Part shown: positions 1 through 12,471 of the stretch, piece after piece | Position numbering within the stretch: the first letter of the stretch is position 1 | Layout of the letters: every line of letters begins with the position of its first letter | Position numbers and translations under genes: made by a program | The notes under the pieces: model-generated | The model's input: only the letters and a program-made list of their open reading frames with translations | The model's database searches: none | What the model was told of the DNA's origin: nothing | Assembly: GCA_964030785.1 (NCBI GenBank) | Contig: OZ034978.1 | Span: 13,878,453 to 13,942,452, forward strand | From: Siderastrea siderea | Lineage: Eukaryota; Cnidaria; Anthozoa; Scleractinia; Rhizangiidae | Direction of reading: 5' to 3' | DNA: 64,000 nt

Positions 1-1576
1 TCGCGAATATCTTTTGCTTACCGCTCTCGTGACGTAGGAAATGAATAATTTACCCTCTACCAACTGCCTTGCCATGTGGCTTGCTGGGAAAAACCACGGG
101 AATTGGAAACAAAGTTGTCAACGCGGTCGTTGTGCTTGGTGGTTTATTAGAGTTTACAATCGCTTTTATTCTTGATGTAGTCGGCTTGTACAGGTGAACA
201 TGTACATTTTCCCAAGGGGCAATTAAAGTCTTATCTTGTACACTTGGCTGCATTTTGTACAATTTGTTCAAACGTTTTAGGAATCAGCCATTCCGGTTAA
301 GGGGAAATATGTTTCTTTACTTTTGCACTTTAGCCAATAATAGAATCTGTCTATATCAGACACAACATCTTACATAATTTGTGTGCGGAAGCTAATAGTT
401 CTGTCATCAAATTTTATTACGTTTACAAATCTACAAGTTTCTTCGTAACAGATAAATTCTAAGCAATCATTTGGCGTTGAAGTCAAAAAATGCGTTCTCG
501 GTTTAGAAAAAGAAACATTTTTTAACATCTAAAGGACTTTGTTACTCATCATGATAATACATTTCACCTAAATAGGGCATGTTGGTGTCTTAGAAATTCA
601 ATTCGACTTGTTCCAAGTCGCTTGTATTTTCTTTGAAGGAGGAAGTCTACGTGGAGATTTTAGGAAATTTTATCTTACTGCACAACCTAGGATTTCTAAT
701 GTTTTTGCTTTTAACAGTTCTTTGACTTTTAGTCATTAACACCTATCCCACCATGTCTAGACATGAGCTGCTCTATGCAAATATACAAATTCTGAATTTA
801 CAAAGGTTGTGAAATCCATAACTAGAACTCCTAATGTTGTTAGGTGTTTTTAAAAGCACAACTTCAAAAAATGAAGAAAATACATATTAGATAATACTGT
901 TGAGTTTTTTTTAGGAAACAAACATTGTTTTGGAAAAATTATAATAGAAATACAAAGTGGAGACAGAACCACCTATTTTTTCCCCTTGTTATTCAAGTTC
1001 TAATTTATTTTGCTTCTTCTGACCATAGTGGTATTCGTCATTCATTTCCAGTTTTCAAGGAGCAATTGCATTGAGGTCAATGCTACAAACAATTTTTAAC
1101 AAAGAAATATGGTAAAAGACTGTTTGCATGTGATGTTTGCAGAATGTTATAGTTTTTAAATACAAGACAAATATACAAACAATAGTCTTCCCAAATTCTT
1201 TGAAATCAAAATAATGCAGCTGCATGTCATGGACAGTTTTGTGCTTAATCCTCAACAGTTGCCAGTTAGCGATTCCCCAACTATGAATAAGCAAACTGGA
1301 GTTCATTTGGAAATATTTAAAAGTAAAATTATGTACAGTGATACAGTTTTGTATTTTGAAAAATAACTGTGATTTGCTGTAAGAGTTTGATTCGTGATAC
1401 CTCTGCCAGTGATCCCATGGAACAATAACTAAGCTAAAAAGCCTTGTTTTCTATTATTACTCATCCAATTTATAATCTAATCAACAAGTTTATCAGACAT
1501 CTGTCACCATCTGCACTAAGGATGATGCAGTTAAAGTAAAAACCAAAAACTTAAGGTGTTACTGATTTCTTTATAG
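1..1576. other. AT-rich intron sequence upstream of the first visible SLC6 exon
   Basis: No coding exon, RNA gene or clear repeat was found here. The first recognisable exon of the plus-strand transporter gene begins at 1577 after a TTTATAG acceptor and is already inside the conserved core (equivalent to the start of transmembrane segment 2), so this stretch is most simply an intron. The exon for the N-terminus and first membrane segment should lie further left, outside the window. The reading frame at 50-271 on the minus strand has no recognisable motif. Confidence 0.5.
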
Positions 1577-4500
1577 GGGCTTTCCTTATTCCCTACTTGA
1601 TCATGCTTGTGCTGTGCGGTATGCCTATGTTCTACATGGAACTTGCTGTTGGACAATACTTCAGTCTTGGTCCAATTGGAACTTGGGGAGCTGTTTGTCC
1701 ATTGTTTCAAGGTAATGATTTCCTAACCCTTAAGTGAGTTTGTTTTCACTAGCTGTTTCTAATACAAAAACAGCCATCTTAAGCACCATCCTCAGCCCTG
1801 TCAAAATGTGCCCACAGCTGGCAATTTTGCTGCCCACAGTCAATTATTTGCCACTTCCTCTTACCATAAAACCCCAGGAACCTCAAGCAGGCAGGGAGAT
1901 ACAGACCTTAGTGCATACTACTTCTGTTATGTTGCCTGCTACTACAAATTATTTTGATAGAGATGGCACTCAGTCAGAAAATGAACTACAGTGTGGCAAA
2001 CTGTAGATACTCCTATATTCAATATACTAATTATTTACTATGACCCACTATAATATTGTTGAATATTGTTCACATCCTTGTTGTGCAAAGCTGGGAACAT
2101 TTGTTTCATTGGAATTAAAAAAAAACTGAAATGAAAAGGTTAATCTCTGCAAGGTTAAGTATTTTGTTCTCTCTATTGACGCAAGCATCCAGTGCCTTCA
2201 TGTGACAAGGTCTAATTGTTCCTGGATGATTTTTCAGATGTCTACTTTAATATTACAATATTTATTGAAATCTCTTTGTACACACTTCAGAAGTATTTAA
2301 GAGGCTTTAAGTGTTGAAACCAAAGTTATTGTTGCCTCAACATTTTGTTTGGTTTAAGAGTCATAACCCCATGAGGTTATACAGTACCGGTCAAATGTAA
2401 GTTGACAGTCTCGACTCGATCCTCGAAACTCGATTCTCGCGTCTCGAATGTCGAGACGTTCGAGTTTCGAGACGCGAGAATCGAGGATCGAGTGTCGAGA
2501 ATCGAGAAACACGGAGTTTTCGAATATGCCAACTCGAAGAGAACTTCGAGAAAACGATTTATTTCTCAAAGGATGAATAATAGCCGTTCGCACACCTAGC
2601 TCAAGGGTTTAAAACATCGACTCTCAGCGCGTACAATATATATACAAAGCTTGTCACTACGCTGAGCCCGTGAAATGCCTGTTTTACGCAACAACTGGGA
2701 AAAGCTTGAGTTGTAGTTTTCGAGTGACTTTTAGTAAATTTATACGTTCGAGCGTTTCGTCGAATAGCCGTTTTGAGAATTATCGCAACAATTTCCGCAA
2801 CATATAAAATTTTAAGTGGATAATTCACCCTATGAGGAAAGGAGCAGCGAATTCTAAACGCATGTGTATCATTTGTCATTATTTGATCGCATAAAACGGC
2901 GACGCTTGCACCTCATTTTTCGAAACACTTGTTGGATCTGTAAACAATAAATTAATAACGCTTGCAATCGAGTTCGGTCTGTTTGTCCGATTTATTTCTC
3001 GAGAGATCACTCAAGCGACAAGCTCATTAGTTCCTCGACTCGAAACTCGATTCTCGATCCTCGAAATTCTCGAAACTCGACTCGAGACTCGATTCTCGAA
3101 AATTTCGAGAATCGAGAATCAAGTCTCGAGACGCGAGGGACTGTCAACTTACATTTGACCGGTACTGTAAAACAACAAAATTTTGGCAAACGGTCTATTT
3201 TTGGTTGGGGGGTCTTCCAAGTACTGTGGCATTCCAAATTAGCTGTAGTTTGCTTTAAGTTCTTGTCACTAGAAGCTGATGTTATTTTACCATTACTTTT
3301 TATTTTCTTTCAGGGGTTGGATTTGCAAGCATGATGGTGTCCTTTCTGGTGTGTGTTTATTACAACATCATTATAGCCTGGTGCCTTTACTACCTGTTCT
3401 TGTCAATGGCTAAGGATGTTCCCTGGAAGTCCTGTCACCATAGGTGGAACACTGATAAGTGTTTGGCAGGGCCAATTCCACAGAAAACCAACTGTTCTGT
3501 GCTTGCAAATAGTACTGCTGCTCTTGCTAATGGCACTGCTGCTCTGGCAAATTCAACTGTTACCAACTGCACAAGTTCTGGAGTGACAGATTATGCCTCC
3601 CCCTCATTGGAGTATTGGGAGTAAGTGACAGCTGTTTTTAGTGTTCAGAAATCATCTATTTGCCCATCAATTCCCTCTTTCTTGTCTTAACACAGAGCAG
3701 TTATTGATTGAGTGTTGCAGAAAAAAATGAAATTACTTCTTTCACCAATCATGACAGACAGACACAAACAGCAGTGACAATAAACCAATCAGAACTTGAA
3801 ACGAATACATTCAACTAGAGTTGACTAAATCCTCCTGTAACTGTCCTCTCAAATGTCCATTCCAAGGGTGGTGGTGATAGTTACATGTAATTGAAATGAA
3901 GATGTGATCATCATTTCTGTAGTTCACATCATTTCATTTTTTTTTTTTGCCTTGGAATTAAACTAATTGCAACATGATTTTTCTTGCAGGAAGTATGTTC
4001 TTCGCATAACAGACAGCATTGGTGATGCAGGAGTTTTCAGATGGGAGATATTGCTTTGCCTGCTTGCTGCATGGATTGGAGTATATTTCTGTATGTGGAA
4101 AGGTGTCAAGTCCTCTGGAAAGGTAACATTCAGCGCACTAAATCAATCACTTTTTCGTTCAAGTTTGAAGAGAAGCCTTCCTTACATATTCTTTCTTATC
4201 AATGTGACAATTTTCCACAAGTTTCTACTAAAAAATGTGTGGACATTCTATCCATAAGCTTTACGTCAAGGAAATCAAATGTTATCAGTTCACTTAAAAG
4301 AAATGTTAAGAGTTTTAACTTGTATTTTCTCTTTTACTCAGGTGGTGTATTTCACTGCAACTTTCCCTTATGTTGTTCTTTTTATCCTGTTCATCCGTGG
4401 TGTCACACTCCCAAATGCCAGTGAAGGCATCATTTACTATTTGAGGCCTGAGTGGGCACGCCTCAGGGACCCAAAGGTAGGACCAGCTTTCTTTTGTTTC

Positions 4501-7500
4501 TTTTTGTATACTTCTGGTCTTTTCTTTGCTCCCTTCCTTCAGTGTGTTAACTTTTTTATCGTAGTAAGGGCTGACTGGACAGAGGTACTATGTGATTCTC
4601 GATTTTCTTTCTAGTGAGCAGTTTTTTTTTCTACAAAAAGAATTCTATTAGTAAAGTTAGCATTGACTAATATTCAGAGTGTAACTGGAATCCTTGTAGA
4701 AGTTTCCAGTTTTGCAATTTTGCTGTAATCCAATAATGTTATCAGTTAGTGGCTTCTGTAGTTCAGGTAATCTTGGGGTGCTTCTCTAATAAGGCTGAAC
4801 AAAAAGTCTACAAAACTAGTTTGAGAGATGTTAATAATGTTGTATTTCTTGTTTCAGGTGTGGGTTGCAGCTGCTACTCAGATTTTTTACTCACTTGGAA
4901 TTGGCTTTGGTTCTTTGGTGGCCATGGGAAGTTACAACAAGTTCCACAACAATGTGTTCAAGTGAGTAAATACATGTATTTTTTCGGCATAATCCCTGAA
5001 AACCTCATAGAAGCTTGGTCAAAACTTGCGCAGAAATTAAAGTAGCAATCTTGTACTGTATTTTTACACATTCCCAAAACTTGGCCATTCATAGTCACCC
5101 AGGTGGCCTGATCTTAGAAACATTTGCTTGTGTTATAATCATTTTTATTGCTTTTGTTTGAAATATTGCTTTTCTTTTCCTCTTCAGAGATGCCATGATG
5201 ATTTCACTAATCAATTGTGGAACTAGCGTTTTTGCCGGCTTTGTAATCTTTTCCACACTTGGATTCATGGCTAAAGTTCTGAACAAAGACATTGCAACAG
5301 TGGCAAGCTCTGGTAATTATTGTTTTTAATCAAGCAAGACTGGGAAAGCTTTATTTATACTCTCCCAACCTTTTCCTTGCTCATACATGTGACAATTGTT
5401 TCTAGATGTTGAGTTACACAGCTGGCCAACATTCTTGACTGAAAATTGTAGTATGGGACCTCTTGTGCGAACAAATTTTGAATTTTTTCCAACATTTGAA
5501 ATAGTGTTGCTAGAGAAGGCTGTTTGTACTGTACAGGTGGTACAACTGGGTACTACCGTACTTAAAAAGTTGTGGCAAATGATTAAAACAATACGTTGTT
5601 GGCTTTCTTCTTAAAGGTCCTGGACTGGCTTTTGTGGTGTACCCAGAGGCTATTGCTCAAATGCCAATTTCTCCACTGTGGGCAATTCTGTTCTTCTTTA
5701 TGCTGCTAACTTTGGGATTGGACAGTCAGGTAATTCCAATAATCAGTGTGTTACGGTGATGTTGTTGTTAGGTTTACTACCTTTCCATCTTAAAAACCTG
5801 TTACATTTTAAAAACTAATCTGAAGACAAGAATTTCTTACCATCCCCCCCAAAAATTTGAAAGGTGCCAAGTGTTTGGATGTGACTCAATTGTACTAATT
5901 TGTTACTTCCTTGATGTACTCAGTTTTTACTTAAAAGTGTATTTATAATTTGTAGCCTTTAAAAGGAACGTTCTCATCCCTAAAATATCCTGAGCCTCCT
6001 TCAATTAAAACCGAATGCATTTCAGATTGTTTTTGTACAATTTTAATCATCTCTTTTTTCTCCTAGTTTGGCATGATGGAAGCTGTTATCACCGGAGTTG
6101 TGGATGAATACCGCATTTTCAGAAAACGCAAAGAAGTGTTTATCCTGATTGCGTGCATTCTCTGCTTCCTTCTTGGCCTGCCATGCGTCACACAGGGTGG
6201 AGCCTATGTGCTAAACCTGTTTGATTACCAGTCAGGAGGTGTTTCTCTTCTGTTCTTGGCCTTTTTTGAAACCGTCACCTTGGCCTGGATTTATGGCACA
6301 GACAGATTCTCTCTCGATATTGAGAAAATGATTGGTCGTCGCCCGGGAGCTTGGTGGTGGTTTTGTTGGAGGTTCTGCGCACCAGCCATCATGGCTGGAA
6401 TCTTCTTGTTCAGTGTTTCCCAGTGGTCTGGAGTATACTACAATGACTACAAGTACCCACAATGGGCAGAATTCCTTGGATGGGTGATTGCTTTGTCCTC
6501 CATGCTTTTCATTCCTGGAGTTGCCATCTTGCAGTTGTACCGTACTCCTGGAACATTCATGGAGGTAGGTGTACTTAAGATACAGAGGGAACCCAAATGC
6601 ATGATTAGCTATATCATAATCAGTTAATAAAAATCTGTTACTTACCTGTGTTCCTGTGTCTTTATGACTTGTTTTGGAAGGGATTTGAATCAGATCGAAG
6701 ACAGTTTACCTTGCGGCTCTCAAATGTTTTATTTTATATGTCCCGTCGTAAATAGGACGTGACAGTTACAATGCGCCAGACAAGATTAAACAGTTGAAAC
6801 CAGCATGGTAACGTGTCTTCGATCTGATTCAAATCCCTTCCAAAACAAGTCATAAAGACACAATAAAAATACTGTTAGTTGCCTGTGTTCATGTGTCTTT
6901 ATGACTCACTTTGGAAGGGATTTGAATCAGATCGAAGACAGTTTACCTTGCTGGTTTCAACTGTTTAATCTTGTCTGGCGCGTTGTAACTGTCGCGTCCT
7001 ATAAATACATTTGGCCTCTGCAAGATAGAAGGTTTAAGGATGGCCGCATAAACGATTTCACACAGTTTTAAAAAGTCCTTGAATTCCATCACATTGTTTT
7101 GAAATGTCCTTGAATTTGATTCTAAATTTTTTTTGTAAACTTAACTGCATAGATGTACAACCACGCACACAGAGCAAATACTTTGCCAATGGTACTTACA
7201 TAACAGGTGAATTTACATTCTCCCAAGCCTTGAAAACATTTCGTGGTCCTTGAAAGCATGTTAGAAGAAATCTCAATTTTCTGTCTGAATCCTGTTAACT
7301 TCCCAAACGTTTTCAACTTCTACAACAATAGTTATAGCATTATTTTACAGAGTGGTGAAAAGAGTAACAAAATAATATATAATAGCAGTTGAGAAGCAAG
7401 ATACTCTTGTTGTATTTCCAAATTCTCCAAAAAAATCTCTTTTAGATCTGAGGAAATCAGACTCTGTTAAGGCCACTGTCTTTTATATTTCCGGGGTAAT

Positions 7501-7675
7501 TCTAGTTCATACTCTAGAACTGGTTTGTTTTATGTAACCACGCTTACTTGAAGCTAAATTGTCCATTTCCATTTTGCAGAGACTTTATATTTGCCTGAAA
7601 CCAGACCCTGTTGTCCAAAGAGAGATTGAGGAAAGGCAAGGTCTTGAGCACCGAGTTGAACTCGTCAAAGTGTAA
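1577..7675 (+). CDS. SLC6-family Na+/Cl- dependent neurotransmitter/amino-acid transporter, glycine-transporter-like, 5' partial
   Basis: A plasma-membrane symporter that moves an amino acid with Na+ and Cl-. Nine exons join in one frame: 1577-1711, 3314-3620, 3990-4122, 4342-4476, 4858-4961, 5188-5312, 5617-5729, 6067-6564, 7580-7675 (547 residues plus stop). Each has AG/GT borders. The first visible exon starts at the end of the family GGGAF motif (GAFLIPYLI). Further along come the [12 protein letters not shown] segment, the big second extracellular loop with two cysteines and many N-X-S/T sites, [14 protein letters not shown] (chloride-site region), [20 protein letters not shown] with the Na2-site aspartate, and [12 protein letters not shown]. 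The match from GPGLAF to the C-terminus looks closest to glycine transporters, but substrate is inference. The N-terminus and TM1 lie outside the window. A distant, unusual member with a different substrate remains possible. Confidence 0.93.
2382..3167. mobile_element. Tc1/mariner-type non-autonomous element built of CTCGA palindromes
   Basis: The ends are inverted copies, about 28 bp, beginning CAGTACCGGTCAAATG and ending CATTTGACCGGTACTG, and both are flanked by TA (2380-2381 and 3168-3169), the target duplication of Tc1/mariner elements. Inside each end, stretches of about 110 bp (2408-2510, 3033-3140) are runs of overlapping TCGA-based palindromes such as ACTCGATTCTCG and CGAGAATCGAGGATCG. 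The centre has no recognisable transposase; the frames in it (for example 2601-2879 minus) look like chance. It sits in an SLC6 intron. Confidence 0.85.
6652..6992. repeat. Three-part inverted/direct repeat in the last SLC6 intron
   Basis: The block at 6652-6705 (GTGTCTTTATGACTTG... to GATCGAAGAC) recurs inverted at 6812-6862 and again in direct orientation at 6893-6940. A second block, 6762-6807 (ACAGTTACAATGCGCCAGAC and on), recurs inverted at 6948-6990. Together they would fold as two overlapping hairpins. This looks like a hairpin MITE with a partial duplication. No coding content. Confidence 0.75.
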
Positions 7676-7860
7676 ATAAAAAGGTGAGTTTATTTACAAT
7701 TCATTCCAATGACAAAACAACAACAGTTATGAATCATAGCAAGCACCCGGGAGCAAACATTGTAGACAAAATAAGCTTATATTCTGTTTATTGCTTGTCA
7801 GGAATCTAAGGAAAGAGTTGAAGTTGTTTTGATATTACCACTTTTGTAAATAAAGAACAA
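7676..7860 (+). promoter_or_regulatory. SLC6 3' UTR with possible intron and poly(A) signals
   Basis: The stop codon overlaps an AATAAA at 7675-7680. Eight bases past the stop, AAG|GTGAGT (7681-7689) looks like a splice donor, and TTGTCAG|GAATC near 7801 like an acceptor, so the UTR may hold a 117-bp intron. A second AATAAA lies at 7849-7854. Further AATAAA copies near 9667-9690 could mark a long 3' UTR form. All are inferred from sequence only. Confidence 0.45.
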
Positions 7861-10100
7861 GAATAATGTAAAGATGAAGAACGATCTTGCATTCTGCTTG
7901 GTGAACAGCATTAACACCCTCCCACTCCAGAAGATGCAACAGTAATCCACTGCCAGCGACAGTCTTGAACTCTTCTTTAGAAGCTACCCACCTTGATACA
8001 ACACTCAAGGACTCACAATGGTGGCTGTGCCACAGTTTTCTACTTTCTTACTGTGGATGTCCGGGTTAGCTTGGGCACCAAGCTGTAAAAATTATTAGAT
8101 GCTGGTCTACATGTGTACAATCTTGTTTGGAGAAGAAAAGACATCGTTTTGTCATGTTTAAATGAGAGAGATTTGCGTTGCTGTCTTGTGGACAGCTATA
8201 TGAAGGGGTAACAGAGCTCTTATTACATTGTATGTGCAACCCAATAGTGCAGCCTTCTCTTAGTGTTGTGTAGTAGAGGGTAGCGTGATAGGCATAATGA
8301 GCAGGGGGTTAGCCTGTTCTCCATGCCTGCTAGGGAACGAAGACAATTCCCGTTTAACACAGGCAGCAATTGACTGAAATCACTTTTTGAGAGGGCTCCA
8401 CAGTTGGAAATGTAATGAGAACTTGGGAGTGAATTCAAGTTACTTGTTCAAGTTGGAACATTCTTTGGGTAGAATGCATACCTACATGTACAGGTATTTG
8501 TTATGGTGTTCTCGAATTGCAAATTGTATGTTTGGGTAGACTGGTGCTACAGAATTGTTTTTTTTCGTACTACAGTTGAGCTTCATAACTGTGGACACCA
8601 ATGGAACAGATCTGAGAGACCATTAATAGGTCAAGCCTTTCACTAATTTTTGAAGTAGCTGGGAAATGAAAAAATAGTTGGAATAAAACCGACACATTAG
8701 CAGCAGTTTCTGGTTTGTTCATCAGAGTGGCTGGGGCTCAAAGTTGTTATAGTGAGGAAAAATTTCCACCCCTTGATTAAAGGCATCATCTTTGCACTGT
8801 TGAGTTGCATGCTGTGAACTGTTCCTGATGACCAGGTGTCCGTAATGAGGGTTGACTGTAATATCGGTTGTTGTAAGATGAAATTAGCTTGCAATATTTT
8901 TTTTTTATTAGAGTATTTAATAAGGTCGTCTTATCAGAACCTCCTTCCCTTGTGAGGCAGGAAGGTCATCCTATACTGTGATTATAAAAGCTATTTAAAA
9001 AATGTGTTTTGGTAGTGTACAGATAATACTACTGTCTCCACATGTTCAAGTTTAGCTAAATTGGTATTATATAGATGTTAATATTATTTAGTTTTATTAC
9101 TACAGTAAAGATGTTTTGTATAGTGATCATAACTTTTCATGTGCACTTTGTTAGATTACAATCCAGGGATATTGCATATCATTCTCCAGTGTGAGTATAA
9201 ATAAAATAAAATCATTTAGTGCCTGTAATTACTATAAGTTTGATTAATTTGAAATTCTTGTTTAGCTTCTGTTTTGATTTGGAAAAGTTACCTTTTGATA
9301 ACTACAACTTCACTATAAAAACAAGTTTTACCAAAATCCAATGGCAATGCTCAAAATAATTCGAGAACACAGTTTGAGCAAAATCCAACTAAGGAAGGCA
9401 CAAGAATTGCCTGAAAATGAGTTATACTGTTCTTTTCAATCAGTAAAATTGGAGGTTTTACTTCTAAGTTTGTTGATGGTGGGTTGTGCTGTGTTAGATT
9501 ATTACTTGATCAGAAACATGCATCATAAACCAACAAGGGACCTTTTGCATTCCTAGTCCTTCCATGCTGTACCATTATCAAGGAAAAAAGAACAGTCTCA
9601 TTTAACATGTACAGTGACTTGACCATCATCAGTAATTGATTGGTTCTCTACGTATTCTGTGACTATTAATAAAGTTGGCCTTGTTTTTTCAATAAAATGT
9701 TATTTTATTATCAACTAGTTTGCGCCAGTACATTTTATTATTTACACTGCGTTTTTGTACAAAACGATGTACATAAACTCGTCTCCATTGTTGACTATTT
9801 GTGCTTTGTACTTGCTGTGACTTTTATGATCTCCATCTGTGAAAAACAAGCAGCAGAAGGAATCAGTGTTTGGGTTGGCCGGCGGTGAGCTGTCATTGTA
9901 CTAGCGCAACACCTATTGCACTCCTTTGTCCGAAAGGAGATGAGGGAAGGAAACAGAACACATTTGTGCGTAGGCTAGTGTTCTAGGTGTATTCGAAGAC
10001 CATTTTTTTGGCCTGAAGCTCGCACCCATAGCCCTGAAAAATGTGTACTAATTCAAGAACCTCCAAGACCTTTACAATTATCAAATTTTGAGGTTCATGA
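7861..10100. other. Intergenic or long 3' UTR sequence, no gene recognised
   Basis: AT-rich single-copy-looking sequence between the SLC6 stop and the repeat block that begins near 10.1 kb. The open frames at 9341-9556 and 9697-9888 carry no motif I recognise and have no splice context. Clustered AATAAA at 9183-9210 and 9667-9690 leave open that transcription of SLC6 runs through this interval. Confidence 0.4.
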
Positions 10101-10340
10101 GGTAAATACCATTTCAGAGTGTAATAAAGTCCAAGCTATCCTTGACATGAATCATGGTGGATTCTACTAAAACTAGACGATGTTTATTTACCCCAAGATT
10201 ATCTCATCGCTGCGTAGGAGACTAATTCCACTTTGGACTGTTGTGAAGTTCAAGCTGTCTTTAACATGAATCGTGTTCTAAGTCTAAGTCTAAACGATAC
10301 GATGCTTATTTACCCCAAGATTAACTCGTTACTAGTTACA

Positions 10341-11875
10341 GGGCTCGAGACTAACGGTAGCCAACTAGTCACAGACTAGTAGAAATTCCGTTTTGGCTAG
10401 TAAGTTTTGCGCTTTCACTAGCCATTTTGGCTAGTGAAAATTTCAAAGCACTAAAGCACCGGATGGAAACCAAACTAAATATTGCTTCTGATGATCGCAC
10501 CCCAAAAGCAAATTGAGTGAGCAGAAACTAAAGCTTATTCCGTAGAAGGATATCATAATGTTCGTATGGTACTTGTGTTTTGTCCTCTCAACGTTTTTCC
10601 CTACTAATTTTTGTCTTAGATGGCAACGTTTTCCCTGTCATTTCTACGTTCGAACGAAATTAGCCGTCTTCAGAACACTTCAGCATACGTTTCCTTGAAA
10701 GGTCCATTAGTGCGTTCATATGACATTTGTCTACACGTTAGTAGGTTCACACAATTCTTTAGTCTTCTGTTATCGACTTTTTCCCATTAATTGCTACGTT
10801 CGTACAATAGTTTCTCTTCCCAGCGTTTCTCTCTACGTAACGTCTTCACAACGTTTCTCCGTACGTAAGTAGGTTCGTCGATTTATTAGTCTGGCCTTCT
10901 CAACGTTTCTTTGTACGCTAGCACGTTTGCCAACATTGTTCGGCTCTTCCTAAGGTTTTCAGTGTGTTAGCACATTTATACAATAAGTCGACACTGCTTA
11001 GCGTTTCTCTGTACGTTAGTATGTTCATACGGCGTTGGTCTTGTCGTTTATCCGTACGTTAGTGCGATTTTAGTTGTCTCATTTACGTTTCTCCGTAATT
11101 TATTGTCCCACTGTAATAGTTCAGTTTGTCCGTTCGGCGTTCTTCCGCACGTCACACACGCTCTTACGGAATTAGTTTTGTCCAATAACCTTTCTCCGTA
11201 AGTTAGCCGTGGCGTATTTTATTAGTCTCTGTATCTTGGTACGTTGGCAGTGTTTCTCCCTACTGTAGTGCATTTGGAACCAACATGTTTGATATGACTT
11301 TTCAACGTTTCTTCGTACCTTAGTAAGTTCGAACGTTATTAGTTTTTTCTGCTCAATGTTTCTCCGCACTTAAATACGCTTATAATTTACTTCTTCTCTT
11401 GTAGACGTTTTTCCGTACGTGAGTTGAGTGCTGTATCAGTCTTGCCTTTTTGACGTTTCTCCGTACCTTACAACGTTCGTACAATGTTAGTCTTGTCTTC
11501 CCAACATTTCTCTGTACAATGACATGCTCATATAAGGTTACCTGTTCGAGTTATTCGTCATGATCTGACCGAAACGGAAAAGAGAGGTGTGAACTATATC
11601 GCACCTGGGAATTTGCCCTGAAGGCACATAATACTTTGTAGTTACGCGTGTGAGGATCTTAAACCGTTGGAAAGAACAGTCAACATTCAACTTCTTCACT
11701 CTTGAAATGACAGAGAGGCATGTTTCCAGTACTTAACTCGGCTAAAAATTAGACATATTGAACACAGTATGAGATTATGCAAAAAAGTCTGGCTAGTGAA
11801 AATTTGTTTTGGCTAGTGAAATCAAACCTCTCACTAGCCACTTGGCTACCAAGCTGAAAAGCAAGTCTCGAGGCC
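10341..11875. mobile_element. Inverted-ended element carrying a ~51-bp tandem repeat
   Basis: The left end starts GGGCTCGAGACTAACGGTAG and holds repeated CTAGTG/GGCTAGTGAAA blocks (10356-10445). The right end, read inverted, starts GGCCTCGAGACTTGC and holds the same GGCTAGTGAAA blocks (11790-11875). Between them, about 10590-11530 is a long array of a strongly diverged unit with core ACGTTTCTCCGTACGTTAG, followed by a GTTCGTACAATG-like part and a TAGTCTTGTCTTC-like part. Spacing counted at the right end is 51, 51, 48 and 51 bp, so roughly 18 units fit. No reading frame of note. A target duplication was not found. Confidence 0.7.
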
Positions 11876-12125
11876 TGAGTTAAAAAGAAGTCATCGAGGG
11901 ATAATCGACTAATCACCTCTTTAGACGACAGATGCTGAACAGTTACCACACTCTGGGTTTGGATTGTTGTAAACCTTGACGTGCATCGAGTTCAAAGTCT
12001 AAGGGACGGACTATTAGAAAAGTTACGGGAGGTGGGCGAAGTACAAAAAAAGTTTGAAAGAAAATTGAGAGAAAAAAATGAACTGCGAGGAGCCCGAAAA
12101 AAACAAATTCGTGCAGCTCGGAAAT

Positions 12126-12142
12126 CCCCCCCCCCCCCCCCC
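12126..12142. repeat. Poly-C run (17 nt), one of many in the window
   Basis: Uninterrupted C tract. Similar runs of 14 or more lie at 13576-13590, 16384-16397, 17825-17841, 19744-19759, 27356-27373, 34608-34627, 36049-36067, 49005-49018 and 57852-57867; an 11-nt G run is at 41858-41868. Confidence 0.95.
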
Positions 12143-12308
12143 ATAACTTTTGTAATGGTCGATCTCTAAAGGGTCCATAAAGTACAATGTTTAATTGCCC
12201 CTCGATTATCTCGTGGCCGTCTAAAAATTGTCATCAAGGATGATTATCGCTAATGGTCTTACATGCAATCAACATCACTCGAAAACATCTCTCTCAGAAT
12301 GGTCTCTA

Positions 12309-12471
12309 GCCTGAGAAAACAGCCGACCTTTCGCGAGGTCGCCACTTGAGCCCTCTCAAAACGACGTCTGAGTAACGAGCGCAGAAATTCCATACTGATG
12401 ACGTGCACTACCCAGATCTTGGTGAGGGCTCAAGTGGCGACCTCGCGAAACGTCGGCTGTTTTCTCATGCT
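12309..12471. mobile_element. Hairpin MITE, family with CCTGAGAAAACAGCCGAC ends (copy 1)
   Basis: Arms of about 45 bp (CCTGAGAAAACAGCCGACCT... and, inverted, ...GTCGGCTGTTTTCTCA) enclose a short loop with GACGTCTGAGTAACGAGC. A second copy of the same sequence lies at 42507-42660. A separate small hairpin follows at 12529-12557, with arms TGAGGCGCA and TGCGCCTCA. Confidence 0.8.

Larger units (their letters stand above)
10105..12285. repeat. Diverged ~115-bp tandem units, interrupted by an inserted element
   Basis: Two adjacent units (about 10110-10218 and 10219-10338) share AAGTCCAAGCTATCC/AAGTTCAAGCTGTCT, ACATGAATC and TTATTTACCCCAAGATTA. A third, itself split, flanks the far side of the inserted element: its start is near 11955 (GGATTGTTGTAAACC) and its end near 12187 (TGTTTAATTGCCCC, then GATTATCTCG). 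The 10341-11875 element therefore appears to have landed inside an older tandem array. Alignment was by eye and the unit borders are approximate. Confidence 0.45.

Noticed and set aside
2601..2879. 92-codon minus-strand frame inside the TA-flanked element
   Set aside because: No transposase motif (no DDE/D spacing, no HTH); likely chance in a non-autonomous element.
12355..12412. Hammerhead-like CTGAGTAACGAG / CTGATGACG in the CCTGAGAAAACAGCC MITE
   Set aside because: CTGATGA is present but there is no GAAA box and cleavage triplet in the right order, and no stem I pairing.
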